From: Dokdonia pacifica
GTDB taxonomy: Bacteria > Bacteroidota > Bacteroidia > Flavobacteriales > Flavobacteriaceae
Direction of reading: 5' to 3'
NCBI RefSeq assembly: GCF_900188275.1
Contig: NZ_FZNY01000005.1
Span: 248,001 to 312,000, forward strand
DNA: 64,000 nt
The notes beneath the pieces are model-generated. The model searched no databases, was not told the DNA's origin, and saw only the letters and a list, made by a program, of their open reading frames with translations. This document shows positions 34,482 to 43,217 of the stretch, piece after piece. Positions within the stretch are counted from its first letter, which is position 1, and each line of letters opens with the position of its first letter. The position numbers were made by a program, and so were the translations under genes.

Positions 34482-35063
34482 ATGTTTAATTTTTTCAGAA
34501 AAAAGAAAACGTCTAAAAGAGAGACTAAAAAACATAATGATTTATATACTCAGGCTATGGCAGGAATGTCTGAAGATAAAGAAAACACAAGTGATCTAAA
34601 AACACTTGTTGAAAAAGCAAAAAAAGCAAAAAGTTTAGAAGAAGTTGTTGATCTTTTTTCTGATGCCATTCAAATAGAAAAAGAAAAATCAGAACCAAAT
34701 ACCATCTTTATTTCTGATATATACAATAAACGTGGAGAAATTTACCTAAGCCAAGGAGTTGCTGTATTATCCTCCTCAGATTTTTCACAGGCTATCGAAT
34801 ATAACCCAAAGAATGCTGAAGCTCATAACAATTTAGGAATGTGGTTTACTATTGAACATTTTATACAACCTGATTATAAAAGAGCTTTAGAACATTTTGA
34901 AATGGCAGTGAAATTTAGCTCTAACAGACCAGATATTTTAATGAATAGAGCTATTATGTACATAAGAAATAACCAAAAAGAAGTAGGCAAGAAAGAATTA
35001 GAGAAGTTAATACAAAACGGATACACCGAAGCACAACAAGCTATAGAACGATTTTGTCAATAA
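34482..35063 (+). CDS. TPR-containing cytoplasmic protein
   Basis: A 193-residue protein without signal peptide. It begins with a basic tail (FFRKKKTSKRETKK) and has at least three tetratricopeptide-like repeats (TIFISDIYNKRGEIYLSQG; SSDFSQAIEYNPKNAEAHNNLGMWF; YKRALEHFEMAVKFSSNRPDILMNRAIMYI). It probably mediates protein contacts; no partner is evident. It sits alone between the amidohydrolase and NADase-type-domain genes. Confidence 0.75.
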   Translation: MFNFFRKKKTSKRETKKHNDLYTQAMAGMSEDKENTSDLKTLVEKAKKAKSLEEVVDLFSDAIQIEKEKSEPNTIFISDIYNKRGEIYLSQGVAVLSSSDFSQAIEYNPKNAEAHNNLGMWFTIEHFIQPDYKRALEHFEMAVKFSSNRPDILMNRAIMYIRNNQKEVGKKELEKLIQNGYTEAQQAIERFCQ

Positions 35064-35134
35064 CAATCCAGATTTCTGTTATTAAAAAATTATCCATTTT
35101 TTAATACATTTATAATTCTTCATAAATCATATCT

Positions 35135-35821
35135 ATGAACAAAGCTTTTATCATCATACTTGTAAGTGCATTTCTAACTTTAGTAAACTTCCATACACTA
35201 AAAGCGCAAAACATCAAGACTATAGAAGCTATACAGGAAAAAGATACTGACTTTTTTGACTATGAAGATTATGAGCAAGATAAAAATGGTACTCTTAGAC
35301 CTGTAGGTGATCTCGTTTTTTTAAAAGGATGTAATTGGTATTGTGGCGGTACCGTTAGTACTATAATGGCAACTTCAGAACTAGCTACACAAAGTGATAA
35401 TACCTACACTGCAGAAAACACTCATGATTTTGATCACAATACTGCTTGGATTGAAGGAAAAGAGGATTATGGTATAGGTGAATCTATCACATATAGTATT
35501 GATTTTAGTAAGGATCAATTTTATGAAGGTCAATTAGGTATTAATAAATTGATCATTGCCAATGGATATAAAAAAAGTAAAAAAGCTTGGCAAGCGAACT
35601 CTCGAATTAAAAAACTACGCATGTATGTCAATAACAAATCATATTATGATATCCTATTAAAGGATAGTTTCGAGATACAAACAGTCGCCATAGATAAACT
35701 GATGTTTCCTAAAAATACAGTAACAGAAATCACTTTTGAGATTAGAGAAGTCTATGAAGGTGCTATCTACAAAGACACTGCATTAAGCCTCCTCATGTTT
35801 GATGGTGTTGGGGTGCATTAG
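35135..35821 (+). CDS. Exported protein with NADase-type glycan-binding (discoidin-like) domain
   Basis: A 228-residue protein with a signal peptide (ending LKAQN). From about residue 60 it resembles the NADase-type glycan-binding domain: ENTHDFDHNTAWIEGKEDYGIGESITYSI, INKLIIANGYKKSKKAWQANSRIKKLRMYVNN and a late TEITFEIREVYEG. Such domains are beta-sandwiches that bind sugars. The WYCGG segment adds two cysteines (with KGCNWYCGG). The frame remains open for 66 codons past the TAG; see the feature at 35822. Confidence 0.78.
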   Translation: MNKAFIIILVSAFLTLVNFHTLKAQNIKTIEAIQEKDTDFFDYEDYEQDKNGTLRPVGDLVFLKGCNWYCGGTVSTIMATSELATQSDNTYTAENTHDFDHNTAWIEGKEDYGIGESITYSIDFSKDQFYEGQLGINKLIIANGYKKSKKAWQANSRIKKLRMYVNNKSYYDILLKDSFEIQTVAIDKLMFPKNTVTEITFEIREVYEGAIYKDTALSLLMFDGVGVH

Positions 35822-36022
35822 TATAAGCAATTACTCACTGTTGTTAAAAAGTTTGAAAATGATGTGTACACCCTAGCTAAAACCGTTAGGATTGGTGAAA
35901 TAGATACTCTGCTTAAAAGACTGGTTACAAGTAGCTTGTCAAAAAGCAAATTAACTATAGGTCATATATCTTTACGTTTACATCCTTTTCAAAATACCGT
36001 ATTTCTACCTATTTTAAAATAA
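35822..36022 (+). other. Open frame continuing in phase after a stop codon, possible remnant
   Basis: After the TAG at 35819-35821 the same frame stays open for 66 codons until TAA at 36020-36022 (starts YKQLLTVVKKFENDVYTLAK). It has no ATG and I recognise no family. It could be chance, a degraded reading frame or a 3' portion of a longer ancestor. Confidence 0.3.
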
Positions 36023-36079
36023 TCTATATGCTATATATTATCCTATTGCATTTAAATATTTCTTTTAAAACTATAAGGT

Positions 36080-36640
36080 ATGAGAAAAATAGCTGTTATT
36101 GTGGGTCATAATCAAATAAGCCAAGGAGCTCAATCTATAACTCCAATTGACCGTTCTGAGTTAGATTTCAATTCAGAATTAGCACAAGTCATGTTACAAA
36201 AAGCTAGTGATTTTAATGTAGAAATTAGAGTATTCCATCGAGAACATCAAGGATCTTATCGTAGAGAAATTCTTAAGGTATATGGCGAAGTAAATGAATG
36301 GGATCCAGAATATTCTACCGAATTACATTTTAACTCTTCTGTATTTACAGTATCTGGCAGTGAAGTATTATCAAGTGGTTCTAGAAAATCATTGCGTTTT
36401 GCTAAACTCACTCAAGATGAAATGGTTAATCTATTTGACAGAAAACGAAGTAATCGAGGGGATAGAGGGGTAAAAACTAGAAGACAAGGAAGAGGAGCAC
36501 TCTCTTTATTATCCGGAAATGCGCCAGCTATTATTGTAGAGCCATTTTTTGGCTCTAATAGAGCAGACTGCAGACGCATGAATGAAATTGGAATAGAGAA
36601 TCTCGCAATTGCCTACTTAACAGCGATGAGCAAATTGTAA
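36080..36640 (+). CDS. Amidase_3-like N-acetylmuramoyl-L-alanine amidase
   Basis: A 186-residue protein with a pattern of zinc peptidoglycan amidases of the Amidase_3 type. VIVGHN near the start supplies the first His, LDFNSELAQVMLQKA holds the Glu, STELHFNSS the second His, and PAIIVEPFFGSNRADCRRM the C-terminal Glu. No signal peptide is seen, so it would act in the cytoplasm or need another release route; phage-type endolysins also look like this, but no other phage genes lie near. Activity on peptidoglycan is inferred only from the motifs. Confidence 0.72.
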   Translation: MRKIAVIVGHNQISQGAQSITPIDRSELDFNSELAQVMLQKASDFNVEIRVFHREHQGSYRREILKVYGEVNEWDPEYSTELHFNSSVFTVSGSEVLSSGSRKSLRFAKLTQDEMVNLFDRKRSNRGDRGVKTRRQGRGALSLLSGNAPAIIVEPFFGSNRADCRRMNEIGIENLAIAYLTAMSKL

Positions 36641-36773
36641 ATACCATTAGATAGAAAAGAACAAATTTATAAGAGGAGTCTTGAAATTCTAAAAACACTA
36701 CCCTATACTATCAATTCCTGTAATTAATTCGTATTTTTCAGTCAAATCATTTTTTACAATTCAAACCATATCT

Positions 36774-38048
36774 ATGAAATATACAAAAGCACTCCTTGTA
36801 AGTGGGATTATTTTGGTGTCCGCTTTCGCGAAAGCGCAATCACTAGAAAAAGAAATTAATGCTGTAGAGTCTAAAGTTATTGAGTGGCGTCGAGATTTTC
36901 ACCAAAATCCTGAATTAGGAAATAGAGAATTTCGTACTGCCGAAAAAATAGCAGCGCATTTAAAGTCACTGGGTATTGAAGTACAAACAGGAGTTGCCAT
37001 AACAGGAGTTGTTGGAGTATTAAAAGGAAAACGCGACGGAAAAGTGGTTGCTTTACGTGCAGATATCGATGCTTTACCTGTAGAAGAACGTGTAGACCTG
37101 CCGTTTAAATCGACCGCCAAAGGGACCTATCGTGGTAATGAAGTGCCTGTAATGCACGCATGCGGACATGATACACATATTGCTATTTTAATGGGCGTTG
37201 CAGAGGTATTGGCAAAAAATAATGACTTTGCAGGGACTGTAAAATTTATCTTCCAACCTGCCGAAGAGGGAGCTCCTCCGGGGGAAGAAGGTGGTGCAGA
37301 ACTCATGGTGAAAGAAGGTGTGCTTAAAAACCCTGATGTAGATGCTGTATTTGGATTACACATTGGCGCAGGGCAAGATGTCGGGACTATTGCTTATAAA
37401 CCAGGAGGTATTATGGCGGCCTCACAGAGTTTTGAAATTAATGTAAAAGGGAAACAAAGCCACGGTTCTACTCCATGGACGAGCATTGATCCTATCATGG
37501 CATCTGTAAAAATTATAGATGGGTTACAGACTATTATCTCTCGTGAATCTCCTCTTACTCAAGAAGCTGCAGTACTTTCTATTGGAAAAATCAATGCTGG
37601 AGTACGTAGTAATATTATCCCAGAAAGCGCGCAAATTATAGGGACACTCCGTACATTAGATTATAATATGCAAGCACATATTAATAAGCGTATGCAAGAA
37701 ATGGTGCCTGCAATTGCTGCTGCCTATCGTGCCGAAGCAACTATTGATATTGCAAAAGGATATCCTATTACGTATAATCACCTAGACCTTACGGCACAAA
37801 TGCTTCCGTCTATGGAAAAAGCAGCAGGAAAAGAAAATGTAAAACTGATCAAGGCCATCACAGGTGCAGAAGATTTTTCATTCTTTCAAAAAGAAGTGCC
37901 AGGTGTATATTTCTTCTTAGGGGGTAAAACGCCTGGAGATACTACAGCGGCTCCACATCATACGCCAGATTTTCATATTGACGAAAGCGGCCTCCTATTA
38001 GGTGTAAAGACTTTTGTGCAAATGACTATGGATTATTTAGGGAACTAA
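36774..38048 (+). CDS. M20 family amidohydrolase, exported, copy B
   Basis: A 424-residue paralogue of the protein at 33111-34385, alike by eye over most of its length (WRRDFHQNPELGNREF, ADIDALPV, MHACGHDTHIAILMGVAEVLAKN, FQPAEEGAPPGEEGGAELMVKEGVL). The signal peptide MKYTKALLVSGIILVSAFAKAQS is different from copy A and is encoded in part by palindrome copy 9, the AFAKA lying at the expected cleavage region. Same expected reaction as copy A. The two copies flank TPR, NADase-type and amidase genes, suggesting an old local duplication. Confidence 0.93.
   Translation: MKYTKALLVSGIILVSAFAKAQSLEKEINAVESKVIEWRRDFHQNPELGNREFRTAEKIAAHLKSLGIEVQTGVAITGVVGVLKGKRDGKVVALRADIDALPVEERVDLPFKSTAKGTYRGNEVPVMHACGHDTHIAILMGVAEVLAKNNDFAGTVKFIFQPAEEGAPPGEEGGAELMVKEGVLKNPDVDAVFGLHIGAGQDVGTIAYKPGGIMAASQSFEINVKGKQSHGSTPWTSIDPIMASVKIIDGLQTIISRESPLTQEAAVLSIGKINAGVRSNIIPESAQIIGTLRTLDYNMQAHINKRMQEMVPAIAAAYRAEATIDIAKGYPITYNHLDLTAQMLPSMEKAAGKENVKLIKAITGAEDFSFFQKEVPGVYFFLGGKTPGDTTAAPHHTPDFHIDESGLLLGVKTFVQMTMDYLGN
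36821..36836. repeat. Palindrome copy 9 (in M20 copy B signal peptide)
   Basis: cgctttcgcgaaagcg, read as AFAKA at the signal peptide end (VSAFAKAQS). Confidence 0.97.
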
Positions 38049-38067
38049 AAACGGTGAAAGGGTGGTT

Positions 38068-38110
38068 GTTTAAGAAATTGCGTACTTTTTCTTTACGTAA
38101 TTTCTTAAAC
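38068..38110. terminator. Hairpin after M20 copy B
   Basis: A 17-bp stem with one G-T pair: gtttaagaaattgcgta pairs with tacgtaatttcttaaac around a 9-nt loop, starting 20 nt past the stop. There is no clean T run, so it may be a processing or regulatory structure. Confidence 0.6.
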
Positions 38111-38190
38111 TTTCCGTTACTACTGCTGCAGTACAAATGACGATAGGATTTCGATATACTTCGTTTTTATCAAAGTATGCTATCATCTAG

Positions 38191-38233
38191 AAATAAGTCT
38201 CAGAATAATAGAGTGTTATTCTGAGACTTATTT
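38191..38233. terminator. Long perfect hairpin between genes
   Basis: aaataagtctcagaataa pairs perfectly with ttattctgagacttattt (18 bp) around a 7-nt loop. It probably acts as a terminator or RNA-stability element in front of the gene at 38341. Confidence 0.7.
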
Positions 38234-38340
38234 GTTTACATAAAAATCACTATTCACTATAGTCTAGACAATACTAAAATAAACACTACCATATTTTTAA
38301 GTTATATTTAGTCTTTGTATCGTTACCTGTAAACTAAAAA

Positions 38341-39036
38341 ATGAGAATAATAAAAAATACCCTTTTTCTTATTTTAATATTCATTATTCCGAGTTGCTAC
38401 GCACAAAAAGAAATAAAAGAATATTATTATCAAATCGGAAAAAAGAAAGAAGTCAGCGTTTATAAATACGTTGATAAAAACAATCCGAAGAATATTGAAT
38501 ATTGGAAAGTTACTACTGATCCAAAAACAAATACCATTCTAACAGAATCGTATACAACTGATTTTAGACTTTATAATATTTTTGAGGAACAATTAAACAC
38601 AAAGGGGGCAGAGGTTATTAGATATGCTGACTTTGAACAAAGTGACGACGGGCAAAATATTCGAGTTAATGGAATAATAGTAGATAAAAATGTTTATAAA
38701 TGGGTAGATCATAATAAATACAAATATTCCATAAATTATAAAAGTCCTAGATATGGAAATGGACAAATGATAAAAGCGCGTACAAAAAATAAATATGAAA
38801 ATATTGAAGTATACGGAACTAAATATGCAACGGTAAAGTTTATGGATGAGTACGAAATCAAATATCTTGAAAATGGTCAAAACTATGATTTCTATCAATT
38901 TACGTATTACGCAAAAGGTATTGGAATGGTAAAGTACCAGAGATACCATCCAGATGGAACAACCATCGAATTAGAATTAAAGGATATCCTAACTGAAAAA
39001 GAGTTTTATACCATAAGTAAAAAAAACAGCAAGTAA
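38341..39036 (+). CDS. Hypothetical lipoprotein
   Basis: A 231-residue protein; MRIIKNTLFLILIFIIPSC looks like a lipoprotein signal with the cysteine at residue 19. The mature protein is beta-rich and rich in Tyr and Lys (EYYYQIGKKKEVSVYKYVDK; YEIKYLENGQNYDFYQFTYYAKG). I do not recognise a domain. It lies 48 nt upstream of the DUF2339 gene on the same strand. Confidence 0.65.
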   Translation: MRIIKNTLFLILIFIIPSCYAQKEIKEYYYQIGKKKEVSVYKYVDKNNPKNIEYWKVTTDPKTNTILTESYTTDFRLYNIFEEQLNTKGAEVIRYADFEQSDDGQNIRVNGIIVDKNVYKWVDHNKYKYSINYKSPRYGNGQMIKARTKNKYENIEVYGTKYATVKFMDEYEIKYLENGQNYDFYQFTYYAKGIGMVKYQRYHPDGTTIELELKDILTEKEFYTISKKNSK

Positions 39037-39084
39037 TAAGCATAAAATACAACCCGAAGTGAGTCCATCATTACACTATATTCT

Positions 39085-41508
39085 ATGACAGAAAATCAGC
39101 ATAAGATTAATCAGCTCTTTAGTGCAGTAGAACGACTACTAAAGAAACAAGAATCTATCTCTAGTGACATTACTTTATTGCGTAATGAGATACAGAAAAT
39201 ACAAGATGACGAATTAAAAAATGAAACTAGAAAGGAGTTTCGTCAGGAAGAAGAAAAAACAATTACCCCTTCTCCTTCTGTAAATGAACCTATAAGAGAG
39301 AAAGAAGTTGTTACTCCACCTATTCTTGATCAAACAAAAGAGAAAGAAGAGATTATTTATATGTCTTCTCATGAGAGATTTAAGGAAGAAAAATCAGCAC
39401 AAAAAACTATAGTTTCTAAATCAAAAACTCCTAAGTCTAAAAATGATTTAGAAAAGTTTATAGGGGAAAACTTAATTAATAAAATTGGAATTGCTATTAC
39501 CGTAATTGGTGTTGCCTTAGGAACAAAATACTCTATAGAAAATGACTTAGTGAGTCCACTCACCCGAATCATTCTAGGATATCTTGCCGGTATTGGACTT
39601 TTAGGATTTGGTATTAAACTTAAGAAAAAGTATGAAAATTATAGTGCTGTGCTTGTAAGTGGTGCTATCGCTATTATGTACTTTATTACATTTTCAGCGT
39701 ATAATTTTTATCAGTTAATCCCTCAAACCATGGCATTTGTCTTAATGGTCATATTTACCATTTTTAGTGTCATTGCAGCCATAAATTATAATAAACAGAT
39801 TATAGCACATATTGGTTTAGTGGGGGCTTATGCCATTCCCTTTTTACTGAGTGATGGTTCAGGAAGAGTGGGTGTACTCTATAGTTATATGGCAATTATA
39901 AATATTGGTATACTTATTATTTCTTTTAAAAAATATTGGAAACCACTCTATTATTCATCGTTTGGGCTCACTTGGCTTATTGTATTAGTATGGTTTGCTA
40001 CAGAATATTTAACAGATAAGCACTTTAGTCTAGCTCTTACTTTTATAACGATATTCTTTGTCACCTTTTACCTTACATTCTTAGCATATAAGCTTATTAA
40101 AAATGAGAAGTTTGGCATTGAAAATATCATCTTACTTCTTATTAATTCTTTTATATTTTATGGGCTTGGATATGCTATTTTAAGCGATCATGAAACAGGT
40201 AAAGAACTTGTAGGCTTATTTACACTTTGTAATGCTGTCATCCATTTTATAGTAAGTGTTGTTATTTACCGTAAAAAACTAGCAGACAAAAACTTATTTT
40301 ATCTTATTGCTGGTTTAGTACTTGTCTTTATTACGATTACTATACCTGTACAACTAGATGGAAATTGGGTGACTTTGTTATGGGCTGCCGAAGCTATATT
40401 ATTATTTTGGATAGGGAGAACAAAACAAATTCCTGTTTATGAAAAGCTATCCTATATTGTGATGGCAATTGCTTTTTTAAGTCTCATACAGGATTGGGGT
40501 AATGCATATGATTTTTATGGGTATTCCGAAGAAAAAAACATGCCTATATTTAACATCCACTTCTTCACGTATTTATTCGTTATTGGGGTTTTTGGAGGTA
40601 TTCACTTCTTAAATAACAATAAAAAATACATCCCTGCATTTGGAACTAAAAACCAACTTTCGGCAATCATTTCGTTTGCCATTCCTGCGCTGATTATTTT
40701 TATAAGTTATATCGCTATTCGTTTAGAAATATCTATGTATTGGGATCAGGTATTAGAAAACTCTACCATTTCTTCAAATGATAATAGCACGAACTACTTT
40801 GGGAATCATAAGAATTATAGTATCAAAAGTTTTAAAGCTATATGGATTATTAACTATTCGTTAGTATTCTTCTCCATACTTGCATTTTTGAATCTTAAGA
40901 AGATAAAGAGCAAGTCATTAACCTATATAAGTCTTGGTTTAATGACACTCATGATTTTTGGTTTTTTATTCCGTAGTCTTTATGAGATAAGCGAACTAAG
41001 AGAAACGTATCTCGACCAAACATTATCAGAATACTATCCTAGAGGGTTATTCTATATTGGTATACGGTATGTATCCTTTGTATTTGTAGCTATTACTCTT
41101 TTCTTATGTTATAGAAGTATACGACAAGATTTTGTGCAGAAAAAGCTTGACATCCCTTTTAATATTTTATTACACGTCGCCATACTATGGATTGCAAGTA
41201 GTGAATTAATCCATTGGATGGATATAGGTGAATCTGAACAATCTTATAAACTTGGACTTAGCATTCTCTGGGGAATCTATGCCTTATTATTAATTATACT
41301 AGGTATTTGGAAAAAGAAACAATACTTACGTATTATGGCTATTGTACTATTTGCTATTACACTCATAAAATTATTTGCATACGATATTGCACATCTTAAT
41401 ACCATTTCAAAAACTATAGTCTTTGTATCCTTAGGTGTACTCCTATTGATCATTTCATTTTTATATAATAAATACAAAAACAAGATAGCTAATGAGACTA
41501 CAGATTAA
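39085..41508 (+). CDS. DUF2339 polytopic membrane protein
   Basis: An 807-residue protein. Residues 1-70 form a coiled-coil (KINQLFSAVERLLKKQESISSDITLLRNEIQKIQ), then a charged linker, the conserved DLEKFIGENLINKIGIAITVIGVALGTKYSIENDLVSPLTRIILGYLAGI segment of DUF2339, and about twenty membrane helices to the end. The C-terminal SIWRIYALLLIILG-like part (SILWGIYALLLIILGIWKKKQYLRIMAIVLFAITLIKLFAYDI) is typical. The stop overlaps the DUF3999 gene by 17 nt. The pair DUF2339-DUF3999 is a recurrent gene neighbourhood whose role is unknown. Confidence 0.88.
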   Translation: MTENQHKINQLFSAVERLLKKQESISSDITLLRNEIQKIQDDELKNETRKEFRQEEEKTITPSPSVNEPIREKEVVTPPILDQTKEKEEIIYMSSHERFKEEKSAQKTIVSKSKTPKSKNDLEKFIGENLINKIGIAITVIGVALGTKYSIENDLVSPLTRIILGYLAGIGLLGFGIKLKKKYENYSAVLVSGAIAIMYFITFSAYNFYQLIPQTMAFVLMVIFTIFSVIAAINYNKQIIAHIGLVGAYAIPFLLSDGSGRVGVLYSYMAIINIGILIISFKKYWKPLYYSSFGLTWLIVLVWFATEYLTDKHFSLALTFITIFFVTFYLTFLAYKLIKNEKFGIENIILLLINSFIFYGLGYAILSDHETGKELVGLFTLCNAVIHFIVSVVIYRKKLADKNLFYLIAGLVLVFITITIPVQLDGNWVTLLWAAEAILLFWIGRTKQIPVYEKLSYIVMAIAFLSLIQDWGNAYDFYGYSEEKNMPIFNIHFFTYLFVIGVFGGIHFLNNNKKYIPAFGTKNQLSAIISFAIPALIIFISYIAIRLEISMYWDQVLENSTISSNDNSTNYFGNHKNYSIKSFKAIWIINYSLVFFSILAFLNLKKIKSKSLTYISLGLMTLMIFGFLFRSLYEISELRETYLDQTLSEYYPRGLFYIGIRYVSFVFVAITLFLCYRSIRQDFVQKKLDIPFNILLHVAILWIASSELIHWMDIGESEQSYKLGLSILWGIYALLLIILGIWKKKQYLRIMAIVLFAITLIKLFAYDIAHLNTISKTIVFVSLGVLLLIISFLYNKYKNKIANETTD

Positions 41509-42724
41509 TTTAGTTCTTACGTTCGTATTACTCACGATTTCATCTTCATACGGACAGATGGAGTCTTACGAATATAAACGTGAGTTAATAGGTGTTCAGG
41601 ATCAATGGCACAAGATTGTTATACCTAAAACCATGTTTGGTACGCTTTCGCGAAAGCTTACCGATATTAGAATATATGGTATCACAAAAAACAATGATAC
41701 GATCGAAGCACCATATATACTTCAAAAATTAAAAGATCATACATCTATTAAAAATAATGAGTTCAAGATCATAAATACGTCACATACTGATACTGGATAT
41801 TTCTATACATTTGAAGTTTCTTCAGCAAATCCTGTCAATCAAATGGATTTGGATTTTGGACAGCAAAACTACGACTGGCAACTTCAATTAGAAGGAAGTA
41901 ACAATCAACAAGAATGGTTTACAATTATAGATGACTACCGAATTGTTTCTATTAAAAATGAACTTACTGACTTTACTTTTGACAAATTGAGTTTTCCTAG
42001 TTCTAAATACAACTATTATAGACTACAAGTTGATTCAAAAACAGATCCAGATCTACAAAAAGTGAGTATCCAACAACAAAATATTGTAGAAGGCTCATTA
42101 CAAGATTATGCTATAAAGTATCAAAATTCTTTAGAAAACAAACAAACGAAACAAACAGAAATAAGTATAGAGTTAGAGCATGCAGTACCTGTAAGTTTTT
42201 TAAAAATAACCCCTAATGCAGCTTTTGATTATTATAGACCCGTAAGTATTCAGTATGTATCTGATAGTACTCTTGTAGGGCTAAAGTGGAAATTTCACTT
42301 TAACACATTAACTTCAGGAGTATTAAACTCTAATGGAAATAACGAGTTTAAAGCTGTAAGCACAACAACAAAAAAGCTAAAAATACATATTCATAATCAG
42401 GACAATCAACCGTTAGATATCAATAGTATTCAAGTAAAAGGATACGCACACGAGCTCATTACTCGCATTACAGAACCTGCTACCTATTATCTGACTTATG
42501 GTCATAAAAATGCTAACCAACCTCGTTATGATATTGCGAAATTTAAAGAGTCTATTCCTTCAGAAATTAAAACCATAAAATTGGGAGATGAAATCATTAT
42601 AGAAAAAGCTGAAGCAACAAGTACGTCTCCATTATTTGAGAACAAATTATGGCTTTGGGGTATTATGATCATTTTAATACTCGTTTTAGGAGGATTTTCT
42701 TTTAAAATGATCAAGCAGAAGTAA
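41492..42724 (+). CDS. DUF3999 family protein
   Basis: A 410-residue protein with signal peptide (ending SSYGQ), a large extracytoplasmic beta-rich part and a C-terminal membrane helix (LWLWGIMIILILVLGGFSFKMI). ESYEYKRELIGVQDQWHKIVIPK and FGTLSRKLTDIRIYG match the N-terminal pattern of DUF3999, and YYRLQVDSKTDPDLQKVSIQQ the middle. Palindrome copy 10 encodes TLSRKL near residue 53. The gene overlaps the DUF2339 gene, so translational coupling is likely. Confidence 0.83.
   Translation: MRLQINLVLTFVLLTISSSYGQMESYEYKRELIGVQDQWHKIVIPKTMFGTLSRKLTDIRIYGITKNNDTIEAPYILQKLKDHTSIKNNEFKIINTSHTDTGYFYTFEVSSANPVNQMDLDFGQQNYDWQLQLEGSNNQQEWFTIIDDYRIVSIKNELTDFTFDKLSFPSSKYNYYRLQVDSKTDPDLQKVSIQQQNIVEGSLQDYAIKYQNSLENKQTKQTEISIELEHAVPVSFLKITPNAAFDYYRPVSIQYVSDSTLVGLKWKFHFNTLTSGVLNSNGNNEFKAVSTTTKKLKIHIHNQDNQPLDINSIQVKGYAHELITRITEPATYYLTYGHKNANQPRYDIAKFKESIPSEIKTIKLGDEIIIEKAEATSTSPLFENKLWLWGIMIILILVLGGFSFKMIKQK
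41644..41657. repeat. Palindrome copy 10 (in DUF3999 gene)
   Basis: gctttcgcgaaagc, read as TLSRKL in the same phase as copy 2. Confidence 0.96.
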
Positions 42725-42760
42725 AGAAAATAGCCAGACTCTAAAATAGCTTCATATCCT

Positions 42761-43132
42761 ATGAAAATATCTATAAACAATACATTGATAGACAAAACCG
42801 AAATTCTATCATTGATCAACAACCAAAAAAAGATTTCAGCGATAAAATTGATGAAAGAGCAATTACAAATTGGATTAAAAGAAGCAAAAGACATTGTAGA
42901 TCATCTAGATGAAGACCCTCATTATTATGATGGCAAAAATCATACTATTGATATGATTCCAAGAGAATTATTTAACGATTCAAATGCTATAAAAACTTCT
43001 CAAACCATAAAGAGTCATCAGCAACAAAGAACTCCATTTATCGAAAGAAGAAAAACAGATTCTAAAACCTATATCATATTATTTTTAATTAGCTGTATTA
43101 TCCTATTGACTTACTTATATATAACCAAATAA
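42761..43132 (+). CDS. Ribosomal L7/L12 C-terminal-like domain with C-terminal membrane anchor
   Basis: A 123-residue protein. NNQKKISAIKLMKEQLQIGLKEAKDIVDHL closely follows the C-terminal domain of ribosomal protein L7/L12 (K-K-x-x-A-I-K-x-V-R-E-x-T-G-L-G-L-K-E-A-K-D-L-V). A charged spacer and a final hydrophobic helix SKTYIILFLISCIILLTYLY follow, so the domain faces the cytoplasm and the protein is tail-anchored. It has no ribosomal N-terminal dimerisation domain. It is 36 nt after the DUF3999 gene and likely shares its operon. Confidence 0.82.
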   Translation: MKISINNTLIDKTEILSLINNQKKISAIKLMKEQLQIGLKEAKDIVDHLDEDPHYYDGKNHTIDMIPRELFNDSNAIKTSQTIKSHQQQRTPFIERRKTDSKTYIILFLISCIILLTYLYITK

Positions 43133-43217
43133 GTTAAAATAGATTTATAAGGAATCTTATTATATTTTTTGAACTTCTCAAAGACCATCGTATTTTTAAG
43201 AAAAATTACATTCGCAT

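Noticed and set aside
38593-38949. Minus-strand open frame of 118 codons
   Set aside because: It lies wholly inside the plus-strand lipoprotein gene 38341-39036, which has a signal sequence and fits its neighbours; the antisense frame has no recognisable feature.
42526-42894. Minus-strand open frame of 122 codons
   Set aside because: It overlaps the end of the DUF3999 gene and the L7/L12-like gene, both with convincing motifs.
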